From GCA-002733465 sp039969155 (GTDB taxonomy: Bacteria; Pseudomonadota; Gammaproteobacteria; Enterobacterales; Kangiellaceae), in assembly GCA_039969155.1 (NCBI GenBank), contig JBDVOJ010000090.1, positions 1 through 64,000 of the forward strand: a DNA stretch of 64,000 nucleotides. Direction: 5' to 3'. The position numbers and the translations under genes are program-made. How positions within the stretch are numbered: the first letter of the stretch is position 1; every line of letters begins with the position of its first letter. Of the stretch, positions 44,726 to 55,082 are shown one piece after another. The notes below the pieces were generated by a model, which searched no databases, had not been told where the DNA came from, and saw only the letters and a program-made list of their open reading frames with translations.

Positions 44726-45940
44726 TTATAGAAAATTAAATAGATTCAGACCTTGAATTCTTACAAAACTAGCTTGAGCAGCTTCTAAAACCACTAATTG
44801 CTGAGAATAACGAGTGGATGCTTCAATAATATCCAAATCACGCACATCAGACAAACTGCTTTTATTGGTTATGATTTGCGACAGATTACTATCGAACTCT
44901 GTGTCTATGGCATTTAATCGGCCACCAATTTTACCTCTGACAATATTCACATTATCCATATGACGATTTAGCGATTCTTGTACATTGGTCATTTTGTTAG
45001 AGAACTCTGCGCGACCAGCCTCGGTATCAGAAAAGCTCCCAATCGCATCAATTGCATCTTGGACCACTGAAAATACATTTTGAGACGTGCTTGGAGTTAC
45101 ACTCAGCTGATCGCCTGCATCCGGTTGCCCAGTCACTTTAACGGTTACTCCATTGAAGCTAATTGCGTTGTCCGGTTCATATAGTGTTGCAGGAACCACG
45201 GTCGTGCCCGAAGTATCACCTGTCACTGTATAAGTGGTATTGTTGCTGGCGTCAGTTGCAAAGGTAATGCTGTAAGACTCTGCTAGAAAATTAGGAGGTG
45301 CTTGGTAGCTCCCTTGATCGATAATTGCTCCACCAGTATTCGCCGAATTCGAACCAACGGTAAATTTTCCATTACCGTTCTTAACATCAACAAAAACTTC
45401 AAAACCGGAGTCAGATATGGGCTCGACAACTCCGCTACTAACTCGCAATAACCTTTGATTTTGATCGCCGTTGTATACAATATTACCGCTCGCATCTTGA
45501 ATAAAGCTCTGAGATTTAACTTTTCCTCCACTAAACAAATAGTCACCGTTGGCGTTTTTACTATTCGCTAATCCCACCAATTCCTTAAGACTCTCCTCAA
45601 GTTCGACACCGATACTATTATACTCATTTTGAGTATACGAACCGTTTCCGAGGGCGACCGTTAACTCCCTGATTCTGAACAAAATATCATTTGTACTGGT
45701 GAGTATAGTCTCTTCTAGCGCGTTGCTCGCTTTCGCTGCGTCTCCATTCTTGTTGTACTGTTCGAGCTGTGCAATTTCACTTGTCAAAGCACTTATTGCA
45801 GTCGCTGCCACGGGGTCATCGGAAGGTTTTAATACTCTCAATTGAGTGGACAGCTGTAACTGGGTATGTTGAATTTCAGCTTGACGCAATAGCATTTGGC
45901 GAATGCCTGCGCTGGTAATCTGTGATGTTGAAATTCTCAT
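44726..45940 (-). CDS. flgL: Hook-filament junction protein FlgL (HAP3)
   Basis: 404 residues with flagellin-like ends: start MRISTSQITSAGIRQMLLRQAEIQHTQLQLSTQLRVLKPSDDPVAA, and C-terminal VVLEAAQASFVRIQGLNLFNFL. It joins FlgK to the first flagellin ring. It follows flgK by 24 bases at the end of the flg run. Confidence 0.95.
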   Translation of the reverse strand: MRISTSQITSAGIRQMLLRQAEIQHTQLQLSTQLRVLKPSDDPVAATAISALTSEIAQLEQYNKNGDAAKASNALEETILTSTNDILFRIRELTVALGNGSYTQNEYNSIGVELEESLKELVGLANSKNANGDYLFSGGKVKSQSFIQDASGNIVYNGDQNQRLLRVSSGVVEPISDSGFEVFVDVKNGNGKFTVGSNSANTGGAIIDQGSYQAPPNFLAESYSITFATDASNNTTYTVTGDTSGTTVVPATLYEPDNAISFNGVTVKVTGQPDAGDQLSVTPSTSQNVFSVVQDAIDAIGSFSDTEAGRAEFSNKMTNVQESLNRHMDNVNIVRGKIGGRLNAIDTEFDSNLSQIITNKSSLSDVRDLDIIEASTRYSQQLVVLEAAQASFVRIQGLNLFNFL

Positions 45941-45964
45941 TTAAAAACCTGGTCTCTTAATAAA

Positions 45965-47968
45965 TTATCGAACTGAATCGAGCACAGTTTGGAACAATGT
46001 CCTAGCAACATTGATCACTTGCGCTGACGCTTCATAAGCTTGTTGAAACTTCAATAAATTGGCGGCTTCTTCATCTAGATTAACTCCTGAAAGGTTATCC
46101 CTACGTTCCTTCGTTTGAAACATGATGCTTTCAGCCGCATCCCGCTTAATTTGAGCGGATTGAGTATTAACCCCTACTCGCCCGATAATTCGCCCAAACG
46201 CTTGCTGATAAGTAGAGTTTCCGTTATCTAATCCAGTGAACTGCTGCAACTCAGCAAGCAAAGCTGCATTCTCGTTATTGCCCGTTCCGTTGTTGTTGTA
46301 GCTAATATCGAAGCTGTCACCAGGTTGTGGATCACCATTGATGGTAATTTCATATCCATAAGCATCATACGGAGCCCCAGCTAGCGCCAACATGTTATTT
46401 TCCGATCCTGCGACGTATCCGGCAATTCCTCCAGCTAAAAGCACCGGGCTTCCACTGGACATATCATAAATGGAAAATTCACCAGCCAAACCAGGCGGTG
46501 CATCAAACTCAATTCGAATTGGCGGATCTAAATCATTGGCCACGTTGGTAAACTGAGTCGTTGTAGTGTCAGTAACACTGATTGCAGAAATGGCGCCGCT
46601 TCCGATATTAGAAAGTGATTGCTCGCCGCGAATTGGCGATGCAGCGGCGATCTCTTCAGCTGAAGTTATTGCGACGGTAAAGTCTCGCGAAAAATATCTA
46701 GCGGGTTGTATTTCAAAAGAGTCGCCATCTATGGCGGCACCAGACAAGAAGTTAATACTAATGCCCTGCGCTGATAGCTGAACAGTATCTGGAACGACAC
46801 CCGGCGGAGCGAAAGTGGCTACTGTAGTATTGGTAGATTGATCCACTAATTGATAGTTACCGCCTTGTAAGAACAAAGTATAGTCAGAACCTCCGAGCAA
46901 TGATGGATCATCAATATCAATACTAAGATCGACATTTCCAGTATTACCGATGTTATCAAATACTCGTGAGTCCGCAATTAAAGGGTCATTAATATCGGTA
47001 AATAGATTTCCACCTAGGTCATTATTGAGATCCATACCGAGTTGGTTTTGTCGATTAAAGGTATCAGCAATAGAGAGTGCAACTCTTCCGAGAGTATTAA
47101 AGGCAGGTTCAATAATATCTTCCGTAACTCGCAACAAACCTCCTAGCTGGCCCCCTTGAATATTTTCAGTTATATCAATAGAAGAAGTCCCAGCTACTAA
47201 GCTCAAACTCATTTCTCTCGGGTTTTGGTCGTTTGGTGATGCTACTAACTGATTCGAAATTGAGCCAACAACCAATGACTGACCTGAGCCAACAAACACA
47301 TTAATACTTCCGTCGGTTTGACGTGTTGTTTGCACTGCTACTAATTCACTAATTCTTTGAACAGCAACATCACGTTGATCAAGTAAGTCAGGTGGAGGGT
47401 TGCCAGGTGAACCAGCAATTTGATTGTTAAGTGCAGCAATAGAATTTCCTAGGGCTGTAATTTCTTCCGCAACGGAGTTTATACTGGTATTAATTTGAGT
47501 CACTTGTGTATCGAGTTGCGCATGAATGGAGTCAAACCGAGAAACTAAACCTTCAGCTTCACCTAACATCACTTGTCTCGCCGCTATAGATGCCGGGTCG
47601 TTAACGACACCACTTAATGCGGAAAAAAAAGTTTGTAAAGAGCTATCTAGACCGTTTTGACTATCGGCTAATAAGCCATCAACTCGATCGGCTTGTGATA
47701 AATATGCTTCAAGCTGTTTAAAATTTGCGGTTGCTGATTGAATTTCAAGTTGATGGGTTTGGTCGAATATTCTTTTAACTTGACTGACTTCCACTCCTGA
47801 CCCAAAGTAATTCCCGCCAATAAACTCTGGCAACCTTTGTTGCTGTGACACACGCTGACGGCTATAACCTTCAGTGTTCGCATTAGCAATATTGTGAGCA
47901 GTGGTGTCCAATGCCGATTGATTGGTGAGCATTCCTGATACACTGATGCCAAATATACTAACGGGCAT
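45965..47968 (-). CDS. flgK: Hook-filament junction protein FlgK (HAP1)
   Basis: 667 residues, on the long side for FlgK. The N-terminal rod signature is SALDTTAHNIANANTEGYSRQRV, and the C-terminal NLDEEAANLLKFQQAYEASAQVINVARTLFQTVLDSV. The middle (about 300-570) is a large surface domain, accounting for the extra length. It starts the junction between hook and filament. 86 bases after flgJ; I see no clear sigma54 or sigma28 site in that gap. Confidence 0.95.
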   Translation of the reverse strand: MPVSIFGISVSGMLTNQSALDTTAHNIANANTEGYSRQRVSQQQRLPEFIGGNYFGSGVEVSQVKRIFDQTHQLEIQSATANFKQLEAYLSQADRVDGLLADSQNGLDSSLQTFFSALSGVVNDPASIAARQVMLGEAEGLVSRFDSIHAQLDTQVTQINTSINSVAEEITALGNSIAALNNQIAGSPGNPPPDLLDQRDVAVQRISELVAVQTTRQTDGSINVFVGSGQSLVVGSISNQLVASPNDQNPREMSLSLVAGTSSIDITENIQGGQLGGLLRVTEDIIEPAFNTLGRVALSIADTFNRQNQLGMDLNNDLGGNLFTDINDPLIADSRVFDNIGNTGNVDLSIDIDDPSLLGGSDYTLFLQGGNYQLVDQSTNTTVATFAPPGVVPDTVQLSAQGISINFLSGAAIDGDSFEIQPARYFSRDFTVAITSAEEIAAASPIRGEQSLSNIGSGAISAISVTDTTTTQFTNVANDLDPPIRIEFDAPPGLAGEFSIYDMSSGSPVLLAGGIAGYVAGSENNMLALAGAPYDAYGYEITINGDPQPGDSFDISYNNNGTGNNENAALLAELQQFTGLDNGNSTYQQAFGRIIGRVGVNTQSAQIKRDAAESIMFQTKERRDNLSGVNLDEEAANLLKFQQAYEASAQVINVARTLFQTVLDSVR

Positions 47969-48054
47969 AACTTTTTCCTCATCTAAAACATAACTCAGAC
48001 AAATTGTATACGAGCCTGAGTGTGTCGTTATTTATCTTCGCGATGCAACTATTG

Positions 48055-49134
48055 TTACTTTAAAACTGCACTCGGCTTAATACCGTTCTCATAGATATTA
48101 ATAATCTTTTCAGCATAGTTTGGGTCTGTCGCGTAGCCTGATTCCTGCAATTTTTTTATGTAGTCCGTTGCGCTTTCAACGGCTTCAATCGCTTGTTGGT
48201 ATCGGGGACTAGACTTTACAAAATTAACGTAATCTTGAAAGCTCTGTTCGAAGCTTTGGTACATTCTGAATTTTTCTTGTCGCTTAACGAATGTCCCCTG
48301 TTCCACTTCTAAAGTATCAGCTTTTAAACTTTGCCCTTGCCAGTCGTTACCATCTTTTATGCCAAATAAATTGAAACTTGGAGTTCCCGATTGATCATGC
48401 ATAATATATTGCCCCCATCCAGTTTCCAACGCGGCTTGAGCAAGCAACAACCTAGGATCAACTCCCAAGCTTTTCGAAACTTTTTCGGCAGTCGGTAAGA
48501 GCTGACTTATAAAACTTTCCGCGCTCCCAAATAGCGACTTCTTTTCTGCCAATACAGCTGAGACAGCATTATTGTTCGGTTCAGAGTTAGGCATAACATG
48601 AGTAAGTGAAGCTGTTTGAGTGTCAGACTTAACAGAGTCTATTTCATTCGCTTTGGACATCCTGTCTAGGTAGTTCTGTTGTTCAATATCCATAGTATTG
48701 GGTTTATTCATAACTTCGGCTTCTGCAATTACCGGTGCTGTGTTTGGTATAGTTGCGAAGTTTGCTTTATTGATTAAGCTGGTTAAAACAGTGTTTGAGT
48801 CTATTTTAGAATTTTCACCCAATAGATCACGCGTTAACAATTCTGCAATACCCAAGTTACCTTTTTGTGAAAGGTCAACCGACAGCTGTTCATCTAACAT
48901 CCCAACAAACGTTTTTTCTTGCTGACTGCCAAACATCGAATCGTCACCGATCACTTCACTGGCCTGACGCATAGACTTTAGCATCATGTTCATAAAGAAG
49001 GCTTCAAACTCTTTTGCCGCCGCTTTAATGGCTGAACGCTGATCATTTTTGGCTTGTTGTCTAATACGATCCAATGAATGCAAGTCGTTATAAATACTTG
49101 CTCTTGATTCAACTTGGCGATTTAAAGATTCCAC
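48055..49134 (-). CDS. flgJ: Rod assembly protein and peptidoglycan hydrolase FlgJ
   Basis: 359 residues. The N-terminal rod-binding domain (about 15-110, AAKEFEAFFMNMMLKSMRQAS) and the C-terminal glucosaminidase (about 205-355) with the catalytic Glu in AALETGWGQYI are both present. It opens the cell wall for the rod. The start is GTG, one base after the flgI stop, so translation is coupled. Confidence 0.95.
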   Translation of the reverse strand: MESLNRQVESRASIYNDLHSLDRIRQQAKNDQRSAIKAAAKEFEAFFMNMMLKSMRQASEVIGDDSMFGSQQEKTFVGMLDEQLSVDLSQKGNLGIAELLTRDLLGENSKIDSNTVLTSLINKANFATIPNTAPVIAEAEVMNKPNTMDIEQQNYLDRMSKANEIDSVKSDTQTASLTHVMPNSEPNNNAVSAVLAEKKSLFGSAESFISQLLPTAEKVSKSLGVDPRLLLAQAALETGWGQYIMHDQSGTPSFNLFGIKDGNDWQGQSLKADTLEVEQGTFVKRQEKFRMYQSFEQSFQDYVNFVKSSPRYQQAIEAVESATDYIKKLQESGYATDPNYAEKIINIYENGIKPSAVLK

Positions 49135-49135
49135 G

Positions 49136-50284
49136 CTAGATAACCACTAACTCACCGCTAATAGCTCCCGCGATTTTTAGTGCTTCGAGAATTGCCATCA
49201 CATCACCTGGTGCAGCCCCTACCGCATTGACAGCTTCAACTAGCTGCTGCAAAGTTGCGCCAGGTTGAAAATGAAACATTCGATTATTTTCTTGCTCTAT
49301 TTCTAATTGTGTATCCTGAGTCACCGCAGTTTCACCGGCTTGCGCCAATGCGCCAGGTTGAGTGACTTGCTGATTTTCTTTTATTTTAATGATTAAGTTA
49401 CCATGGGCAATCGCCGCCTCTTTGAGGTGAATATTTTTGCCAATAATAATAGTACCAGTCCTAGAATTAACCACGATTTTGGCAATTCCCTCAGCTGGTG
49501 TCACTTCAATGTTTTCAAGTACTGAAAGATAATTTATCCTTTGCGCGTTGTCTCTTGGCGCTGAAACGCGAATACTGGTTGCGTCAATCGGTTGAGCTGC
49601 TTTTGAGCCGACAAGTTGATTGATTTTCTTGGCTAATCGCATCGCCGTTGTAAAGTCTGGCTGGTTTAAGTTGAATACTATGTGCTCGCTACTCATAAAA
49701 TTTGTCGCTACGGTTTGCTCTACTGAAGCACCATTTGGAATACGACCAACGGTTGGCACATTCACAGTTATAGAAGATCCATCTCCCCCTTGAGCGCCGA
49801 ATCCTCCCACCACTAGATTGCCTTGTGCGATAGCGTAAACTTGACCATTAACAGCTTTTAAGGGGGTCATGATTAAAGTACCACCTCGCAAGCTTTTTGC
49901 TTCACCCAAACTACTCACTGTCACGTCAATAGTTTGTCCCTGTTTTGCAAATGCGGGTAAATTAGCATGCACTGCAACCGCCGCACTATTCTTTAGTTTA
50001 AGCTGTCCACCGGCAGGCACGTTAATACCAAAACGAGCCAACATTGTTCTGAAAGTTTGTTCGGTGTATTTAGTTTTCTCGCCTGTTCCGTCTAAACCAA
50101 CCACAAGCCCATATCCAATCAATTGATTTTCTCTCACGCCTTGAACAGATGTAATATCTTTAATCCGTTCAGCTTGAGTACTAAAACTCACTAGATTAAC
50201 CAGCAGTGTGATCACGACCATAGCAATGGCTCTTGTCATCGTAGAGAAATATAATCGTCTCAAACTGTTAAATTTGTTTTTCAT
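49136..50284 (-). CDS. flgI: Flagellar P-ring protein FlgI
   Basis: About 382 residues from the ATG at 50284 (AGGTGG before it); a GTG at 50293 is in frame. A signal peptide of about 38 residues ends near FSTQA, followed by the mature start ERIKDITSVQGVRENQLIGYGLVVGLDGTG, highly conserved in FlgI. It forms the bushing in peptidoglycan. 11 bases after flgH. Confidence 0.96.
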   Translation of the reverse strand: MKNKFNSLRRLYFSTMTRAIAMVVITLLVNLVSFSTQAERIKDITSVQGVRENQLIGYGLVVGLDGTGEKTKYTEQTFRTMLARFGINVPAGGQLKLKNSAAVAVHANLPAFAKQGQTIDVTVSSLGEAKSLRGGTLIMTPLKAVNGQVYAIAQGNLVVGGFGAQGGDGSSITVNVPTVGRIPNGASVEQTVATNFMSSEHIVFNLNQPDFTTAMRLAKKINQLVGSKAAQPIDATSIRVSAPRDNAQRINYLSVLENIEVTPAEGIAKIVVNSRTGTIIIGKNIHLKEAAIAHGNLIIKIKENQQVTQPGALAQAGETAVTQDTQLEIEQENNRMFHFQPGATLQQLVEAVNAVGAAPGDVMAILEALKIAGAISGELVVI

Positions 50285-50304
50285 CTTCACCACCTAGTTA
50301 CTGC

Positions 50305-51003
50305 TTAGAACGGCCACCAACCTGAATTAAAGAATCGGCTTAGCCAACCTTCTTCATTAACTTCCGCTAACGGGCCTTTGCCACCGTAATAAATCCTAGC
50401 GTTGGCAACCTTAGTCGATTCAACTTGATTATCTTTGTTAATATCTTCAGGCCTTATTAATCCAGAAACGCGAATAAATTCGCTGCCTTGATTAAGCGCA
50501 ATCCATTTTTCACCTTTGATCATTAAGTTACCATTAGCGAAAACTTTCTGTACGGTTACGCTAATGGTCCCTTGTAGCAAGTTGCTTTGCTTGCTATCGG
50601 TTTCCGCTTTAAATGCGTTAGAACTTGAAATCCCCATACTCAAATCTAAAGGACCCGTTCCTATTACGCCACCTGCAATGTTTGCAGTTCTACCAAGTAT
50701 ATTAGGAGCCGTCGCGCTAAGGCCTGTATCTTTAGAAAGCTCTGTATCTGCATTCTTAGTGGCACGTGTATTTTCAGTTAATACAACAGTTATAATGTCG
50801 CCGGCTCGCAATGCTTTTTTATCTTGAAACAGCATTTTTGCTGTAGCTACATTGTAAATCGATCCGGAATTTTGGGCGTTGCTCGGAGCTTCTACAGGAT
50901 AGCTTGGAGCCCAATTAGGATCATCCTCTATTTCATTGTGATAGATGGTCGTGCAGCCTGAACTGATTAAAACCAATAAAGATATAATTAAGCTTTTAAA
51001 CAT
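50305..51003 (-). CDS. flgH: Flagellar L-ring lipoprotein FlgH
   Basis: 232 residues from the ATG at 51003; a TTG at 51015 is in frame. The signal peptide ends with a lipobox-like LISSGC, whose -3 residue (Ser) is unusual, and the Cys should be lipid-modified. Family motifs include DIITVVLTENTRATKNADTELSK and SGLIRPEDINKDNQVESTKVANARIYYGGKG. It forms the outer membrane ring. 15 bases after flgG. Confidence 0.95.
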   Translation of the reverse strand: MFKSLIISLLVLISSGCTTIYHNEIEDDPNWAPSYPVEAPSNAQNSGSIYNVATAKMLFQDKKALRAGDIITVVLTENTRATKNADTELSKDTGLSATAPNILGRTANIAGGVIGTGPLDLSMGISSSNAFKAETDSKQSNLLQGTISVTVQKVFANGNLMIKGEKWIALNQGSEFIRVSGLIRPEDINKDNQVESTKVANARIYYGGKGPLAEVNEEGWLSRFFNSGWWPF

Positions 51004-51018
51004 AATAGAATCCAAACG

Positions 51019-51807
51019 TTATAAAGTTTGATTTACAAATTGCAGCATTTGGTCGACCGCTGAAAGAACTTTGGCATTGGTTTCATAGGTTCTTTGAGTT
51101 TCAATTAATGCGACTAACTCCTCAACGCTTGAAACATTGGATGTTTCAAGTTGACCACCCAATAATTCACCCACGCCATCTAGCCCTGGTGTTCCTATTA
51201 CTGGTGTCCCGCTGCTACCTGTTTCTAAAAAGATATTGCCGCCAGCAGATTGTAGTCCTGCCGGATTAATAAATGTTGCTAAAGTAATGTTAGCAATCGT
51301 TGTTGGTGCAGCAGCGCCTTGCTCCTGAACTGTAACGGTCCCATCAAGACCCACATCGAAACTGGTTGTATTGGGTGGAATGGTAATGCCGGGATCTAAC
51401 ACAAAGCCGCTACCTGAAGTGACGATTTGGCCATTTTCATCTGTACCAAAATTACCGGCACGAGTGTAGCCAATAGAACCGTCAGGGAGTTGAATTTGGA
51501 AAAAACCATTGCCCTTTATCGCCATATCTAAAGGCGAGTTAGATGTCTGAAAACTCCCCTGAGTATGCTGTTTTTGAGTGGCTACGACTTTTGCGCCAGT
51601 TCCAACCTGTAGGCCAGAAGGTAATTTTGTATCTTGTGAAGATTGTGCTCCAGCTTGTCGAAAATTTTGATAAAACAAATCCTCGAAAATTACGCGGTCT
51701 CGCTTAAAGCCGTGAGTTCCTGCATTGGCTAGATTATTAGAAATAACCGCCAAATTAGTGGTTTGTGCCTCTAGACCTGTCTTAGATACCCATAATGCTG
51801 GATGCAT
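51019..51807 (-). CDS. flgG: Distal rod protein FlgG
   Basis: 262 residues, standard length. The N-terminal rod motif TGLEAQTTNLAVISNNLANAGTHGFKRDR and the C-terminal SNVSSVEELVALIETQRTYETNAKVLSAVDQML are both typical. It forms the distal rod between FlgF and the hook. Confidence 0.97.
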   Translation of the reverse strand: MHPALWVSKTGLEAQTTNLAVISNNLANAGTHGFKRDRVIFEDLFYQNFRQAGAQSSQDTKLPSGLQVGTGAKVVATQKQHTQGSFQTSNSPLDMAIKGNGFFQIQLPDGSIGYTRAGNFGTDENGQIVTSGSGFVLDPGITIPPNTTSFDVGLDGTVTVQEQGAAAPTTIANITLATFINPAGLQSAGGNIFLETGSSGTPVIGTPGLDGVGELLGGQLETSNVSSVEELVALIETQRTYETNAKVLSAVDQMLQFVNQTL

Positions 51808-51848
51808 GTTTACTACCTCAAATTGTATTTCTAAAAATTTCTAAGTGG

Positions 51849-52586
51849 CTACGGTTGAAGCAATCTATCGAGGGCTGCCCCTCGTTCTTCTACGGATGCC
51901 ATCATTTTGACCTGAACTTCGTATTGTCTAGAAAGCTCAATCATATTGCTCAATTCTTCGACCACGCTGACATTACTCCCTTCGAGTGTGCCTGTTTGTA
52001 AGGTGACCGAAATATCATTATCAAAAACGTCCGTTTCTTGGCTTTTGAATAGTCCTTCTTCGGTTTTGTACAAGCTTTGTGGATCTGGATTAACCAAACG
52101 AATTCGGTCGACTATTGCCGTCTCATTTGGTTGTGCTCCTACTGGTCTAATCGTAATCGTGCCATCGCCAGCTATATCAAGTTTTTCAAATGGTGGAATG
52201 GCGATCGGTCCACCATCTCCCATAATCACTTTGCCAACACCATCGGTCAGAGTGCCATTAGCATCAATTTTCAAATCACCTCGACGGGTCAGTAGCTCTT
52301 CACCTTGATCATTTTGAGTTACCATCCAACCTTGTCCTTGAATGGCAATATCAAGATCACGGCCGGTAGAAATAGCACCACCACCACTTAAGCGATAACC
52401 AGGTCTTTCGGTCATTGCGAATACTCGGCTAGCCGCACCTTCTCCATAAACTGGCATAGAGCGAAACTGAGCAAAGTCGGCTTTAAATGCAGTCGTAGAA
52501 GCGTTTGCTAAATTATTAGCCGTTTTCGCTTGTGCATAACCGGCCTCGCGTGCCCCAGTCATCGATATGTAAAGTAATTTATCCAT
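51849..52586 (-). CDS. flgF: Proximal rod protein FlgF
   Basis: 245 residues. Start MDKLLYISMTGAREAGYAQAKTANNLANASTTAFKADF, end GSNVSVVEELSNMIELSRQYEVQVKMMASVEERGAALDRLLQP. It is one of the proximal rod components, between FlgC and FlgG. Order in the operon is normal. Confidence 0.96.
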   Translation of the reverse strand: MDKLLYISMTGAREAGYAQAKTANNLANASTTAFKADFAQFRSMPVYGEGAASRVFAMTERPGYRLSGGGAISTGRDLDIAIQGQGWMVTQNDQGEELLTRRGDLKIDANGTLTDGVGKVIMGDGGPIAIPPFEKLDIAGDGTITIRPVGAQPNETAIVDRIRLVNPDPQSLYKTEEGLFKSQETDVFDNDISVTLQTGTLEGSNVSVVEELSNMIELSRQYEVQVKMMASVEERGAALDRLLQP

Positions 52587-52622
52587 CTGCTACTCAATTA
52601 AACGTGTTAACGAAATCCGCTA

Positions 52623-53912
52623 CTACCGAATGTTTATGATCGCCTGAGTGATCGTATTATTAGTTTCAATCGACTTAGCATTGGCTTGGAAATTTCGTTG
52701 AGCCGAAATTAAATTAACTAATTCCGCAGTAAGATCGACATTGGAAACTTCTATCGCGCCAGATCGAATTTGGCCAAAACTAGAAGTCACAGCCTCACCC
52801 ACTAAAGGTGTTCCAGAGTCAGTGGTATCTTCCCAAGAGTTATTACCTTTTTGTGCTAACCCTTGAGCGTTTTGAAATCTTGCCAAAGCTATTTTTCCTA
52901 GAGCTGTAGACTGACCATTACTAAAGTTTGCTCTCACAACTCCGGTATCAGAAATTTCTACACCAGTCAGTCGACCTATTGGAAAACCATTTTGTTCTAG
53001 AACATTAACCGTAAATGGAGAAGAAAACTGTGTGGTACCGTTACCGGCATAGTTAAAAGTTAGAGTTCCAGCCGCATTCGAACCATTACCAAAATCAATT
53101 GCTGTAGTGGTTATCGGATCTGGAACGCTGGCTTGGAAGACACCGGCGTTGGTAAAGGTCATTGAATTGTATAGTTGCCCGCCAGCTCCAGCAGTACCAC
53201 CAGCAATGTCTAATGCCAATGTGGCACCAGCATCATCAGTGGTGTTGTAATAAGTTCCCCAGGTATTAGCGCCGGTTTTAACGTAGTAAGCTGTTACTAC
53301 ATGACTTTCACCAAGAGAATCAAAGACAGTCAAAGAGGTTGATTGAGTAAATGTAGAAGCTTGCAGCGGGTCGAATAAATTTGGGTCTAAAACTGCTGCG
53401 TTTGCCGGAAGATTAACACCAATGTCTACCAAACTGGTAGTAGTTGGAACACCAGCGGTTTGCGGTAGCTGTAATGGGATGGTACTTGAAATACTAGTCG
53501 CAGTGACAGTGCCATCAGTATTCACCGGAAATACTTGTAAACGAGCACCGGCGTTATTAACCACAAACCCATTGTTATCTACCCCAAACTCACCATTTCT
53601 AGTGAACAAGTTATTGGCGTTAGTTTCACTGGGCGAAAGAATAAAAAAACCTTCTCCCGATACAGCCAGATCCAAAGTGTTAGCAGTAAATTCTAAATTA
53701 CCTTGGCCGAACTGTTGCGCAACGTTGGCTAATAAGGTTCCATTACCGATAGCGGTACCAGAACTACCAAATGAAGATGTTGCAAAAATATCCGCAAATT
53801 CTGCCCGTGAACCTTTAAAGCCAGTGGTCCCGACGTTTGCGATATTGTTACTAGTTACATTGAGTTCCGCTTGCGCAGCATTCAAACCACTTAGTGCTGT
53901 ATTAAAAGACAT
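52623..53912 (-). CDS. flgE: Flagellar hook protein FlgE
   Basis: 429 residues. Start MSFNTALSGLNAAQAELNVTSNNIANVGTTGFKGSRAEF, end SNVDLTAELVNLISAQRNFQANAKSIETNNTITQAIINIR, with an expanded middle domain rich in Thr and Gly. It is the hook subunit, exported before the substrate switch. Confidence 0.96.
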   Translation of the reverse strand: MSFNTALSGLNAAQAELNVTSNNIANVGTTGFKGSRAEFADIFATSSFGSSGTAIGNGTLLANVAQQFGQGNLEFTANTLDLAVSGEGFFILSPSETNANNLFTRNGEFGVDNNGFVVNNAGARLQVFPVNTDGTVTATSISSTIPLQLPQTAGVPTTTSLVDIGVNLPANAAVLDPNLFDPLQASTFTQSTSLTVFDSLGESHVVTAYYVKTGANTWGTYYNTTDDAGATLALDIAGGTAGAGGQLYNSMTFTNAGVFQASVPDPITTTAIDFGNGSNAAGTLTFNYAGNGTTQFSSPFTVNVLEQNGFPIGRLTGVEISDTGVVRANFSNGQSTALGKIALARFQNAQGLAQKGNNSWEDTTDSGTPLVGEAVTSSFGQIRSGAIEVSNVDLTAELVNLISAQRNFQANAKSIETNNTITQAIINIR

Positions 53913-53939
53913 AACTACTCTCCTATTTAAAAAACTTTT

Positions 53940-54623
53940 CTATCCAACGGCTTTCACATCGTTGAAATTGATTTGCCCTAACCCTGTAAGATTCAAAAAG
54001 ATTCCGCCACCAGCGCCACCCAAATTAACACTTTGCACTTGCGCTCTAATCGATGTTGGAAGTTGTTCCGTTGTACCGTTAATGGAACCAAATGCGGCTA
54101 TCTCGTATTGGCCTTCACCTACAAATTCGCCCGCTTCATTATTACCATCCCAATAAAATTCAATATCGCCTGCGTCTCGATCGCCAACGTCAATCCGTCT
54201 TACAAGTTGTCCAGCTGCATCTCTAATTTCAAAACGTAAATTGTTGGTGTGACTAGGAACATTAATTTGTCCTGACATTCCTGTTTCATTTGGAACATAG
54301 CCAACAGCTGATGGTATTAACACTTGTCGTCCAACCAGAGATGATGCTTGTAATGCTTGATTTGAAGTTAACGATGTCGATAAGTCGTCGAATTTATTGA
54401 CCAAAGTTTGAAGACTATCAACACTTGAGAATTGAGACATCTGACTAATAAACTCTTTACTATCAGTCGGTGATAGCGGATCTTGATTTGCTAACTGCGT
54501 GGTTAACAACATCAAAAAATCTGCCTGCCCCAATTCTTTGGTCGCAGATGTGTCTTCATTCCGAGGTGGATTAATCCCAATATCGGTAAAGATATTTTCT
54601 GTAGGGTTTGAAATAATAGACAT
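53940..54623 (-). CDS. flgD: Hook cap protein FlgD
   Basis: 227 residues with the FlgD signature LGQADFLMLLTTQLANQDPLSPTDSKEFISQMSQFSSVDSLQTL near the N-terminus and a Tudor/Ig-like C-domain (WDGNNEAGEFVGEGQYEI). It caps the growing hook. 27 bases ahead of flgE. Confidence 0.96.
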   Translation of the reverse strand: MSIISNPTENIFTDIGINPPRNEDTSATKELGQADFLMLLTTQLANQDPLSPTDSKEFISQMSQFSSVDSLQTLVNKFDDLSTSLTSNQALQASSLVGRQVLIPSAVGYVPNETGMSGQINVPSHTNNLRFEIRDAAGQLVRRIDVGDRDAGDIEFYWDGNNEAGEFVGEGQYEIAAFGSINGTTEQLPTSIRAQVQSVNLGGAGGGIFLNLTGLGQINFNDVKAVG

Positions 54624-54662
54624 AGTTTCTTCTCAGTAATTTATCTTAAATTTATTTGTTAG

Positions 54663-55073
54663 TTATTGACCCAATGTCAGGGTCTTAGTTAATAAACTCT
54701 TAGTCATATTGGCTACTTGAACATTTGACTGATAGGAACGAGACGCGGAGATCATATTAGCCATTTCCTCAACCAAACTGATGTTGGGTGCGTAAACGTA
54801 ACCTTCATCATCGGCCATTGGGTTTTCAGGTTGATATCGAGCAATAGCCTCTGCTTGGCTCTCAACAATGCCTGCAACTCTTACTCCACCAGACTGAGCG
54901 TTACCAAGTTGATTCATTATTGTGCTGAATACCGGATGGCGCGCTTTGTAAACTTCTCCGTCACTACTGGCAACACTATCTGCATTCGCTATATTACTTG
55001 CCGTAGTATTTAAGCGAACGGTCTGCGCCGACATAGCGGAACCACTAATTTCGAAAATATTGTATAAACTCAT
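54663..55073 (-). CDS. flgC: Proximal rod protein FlgC
   Basis: 136 residues. SGSAMSAQTVRLNTTASNIANADS at the start and NISLVEEMANMISASRSYQSNVQVANMTKSLLTKTLTLGQ at the end, both family signatures. Nine bases after flgB. Confidence 0.97.
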   Translation of the reverse strand: MSLYNIFEISGSAMSAQTVRLNTTASNIANADSVASSDGEVYKARHPVFSTIMNQLGNAQSGGVRVAGIVESQAEAIARYQPENPMADDEGYVYAPNISLVEEMANMISASRSYQSNVQVANMTKSLLTKTLTLGQ

Positions 55074-55082
55074 AGGTTTGTC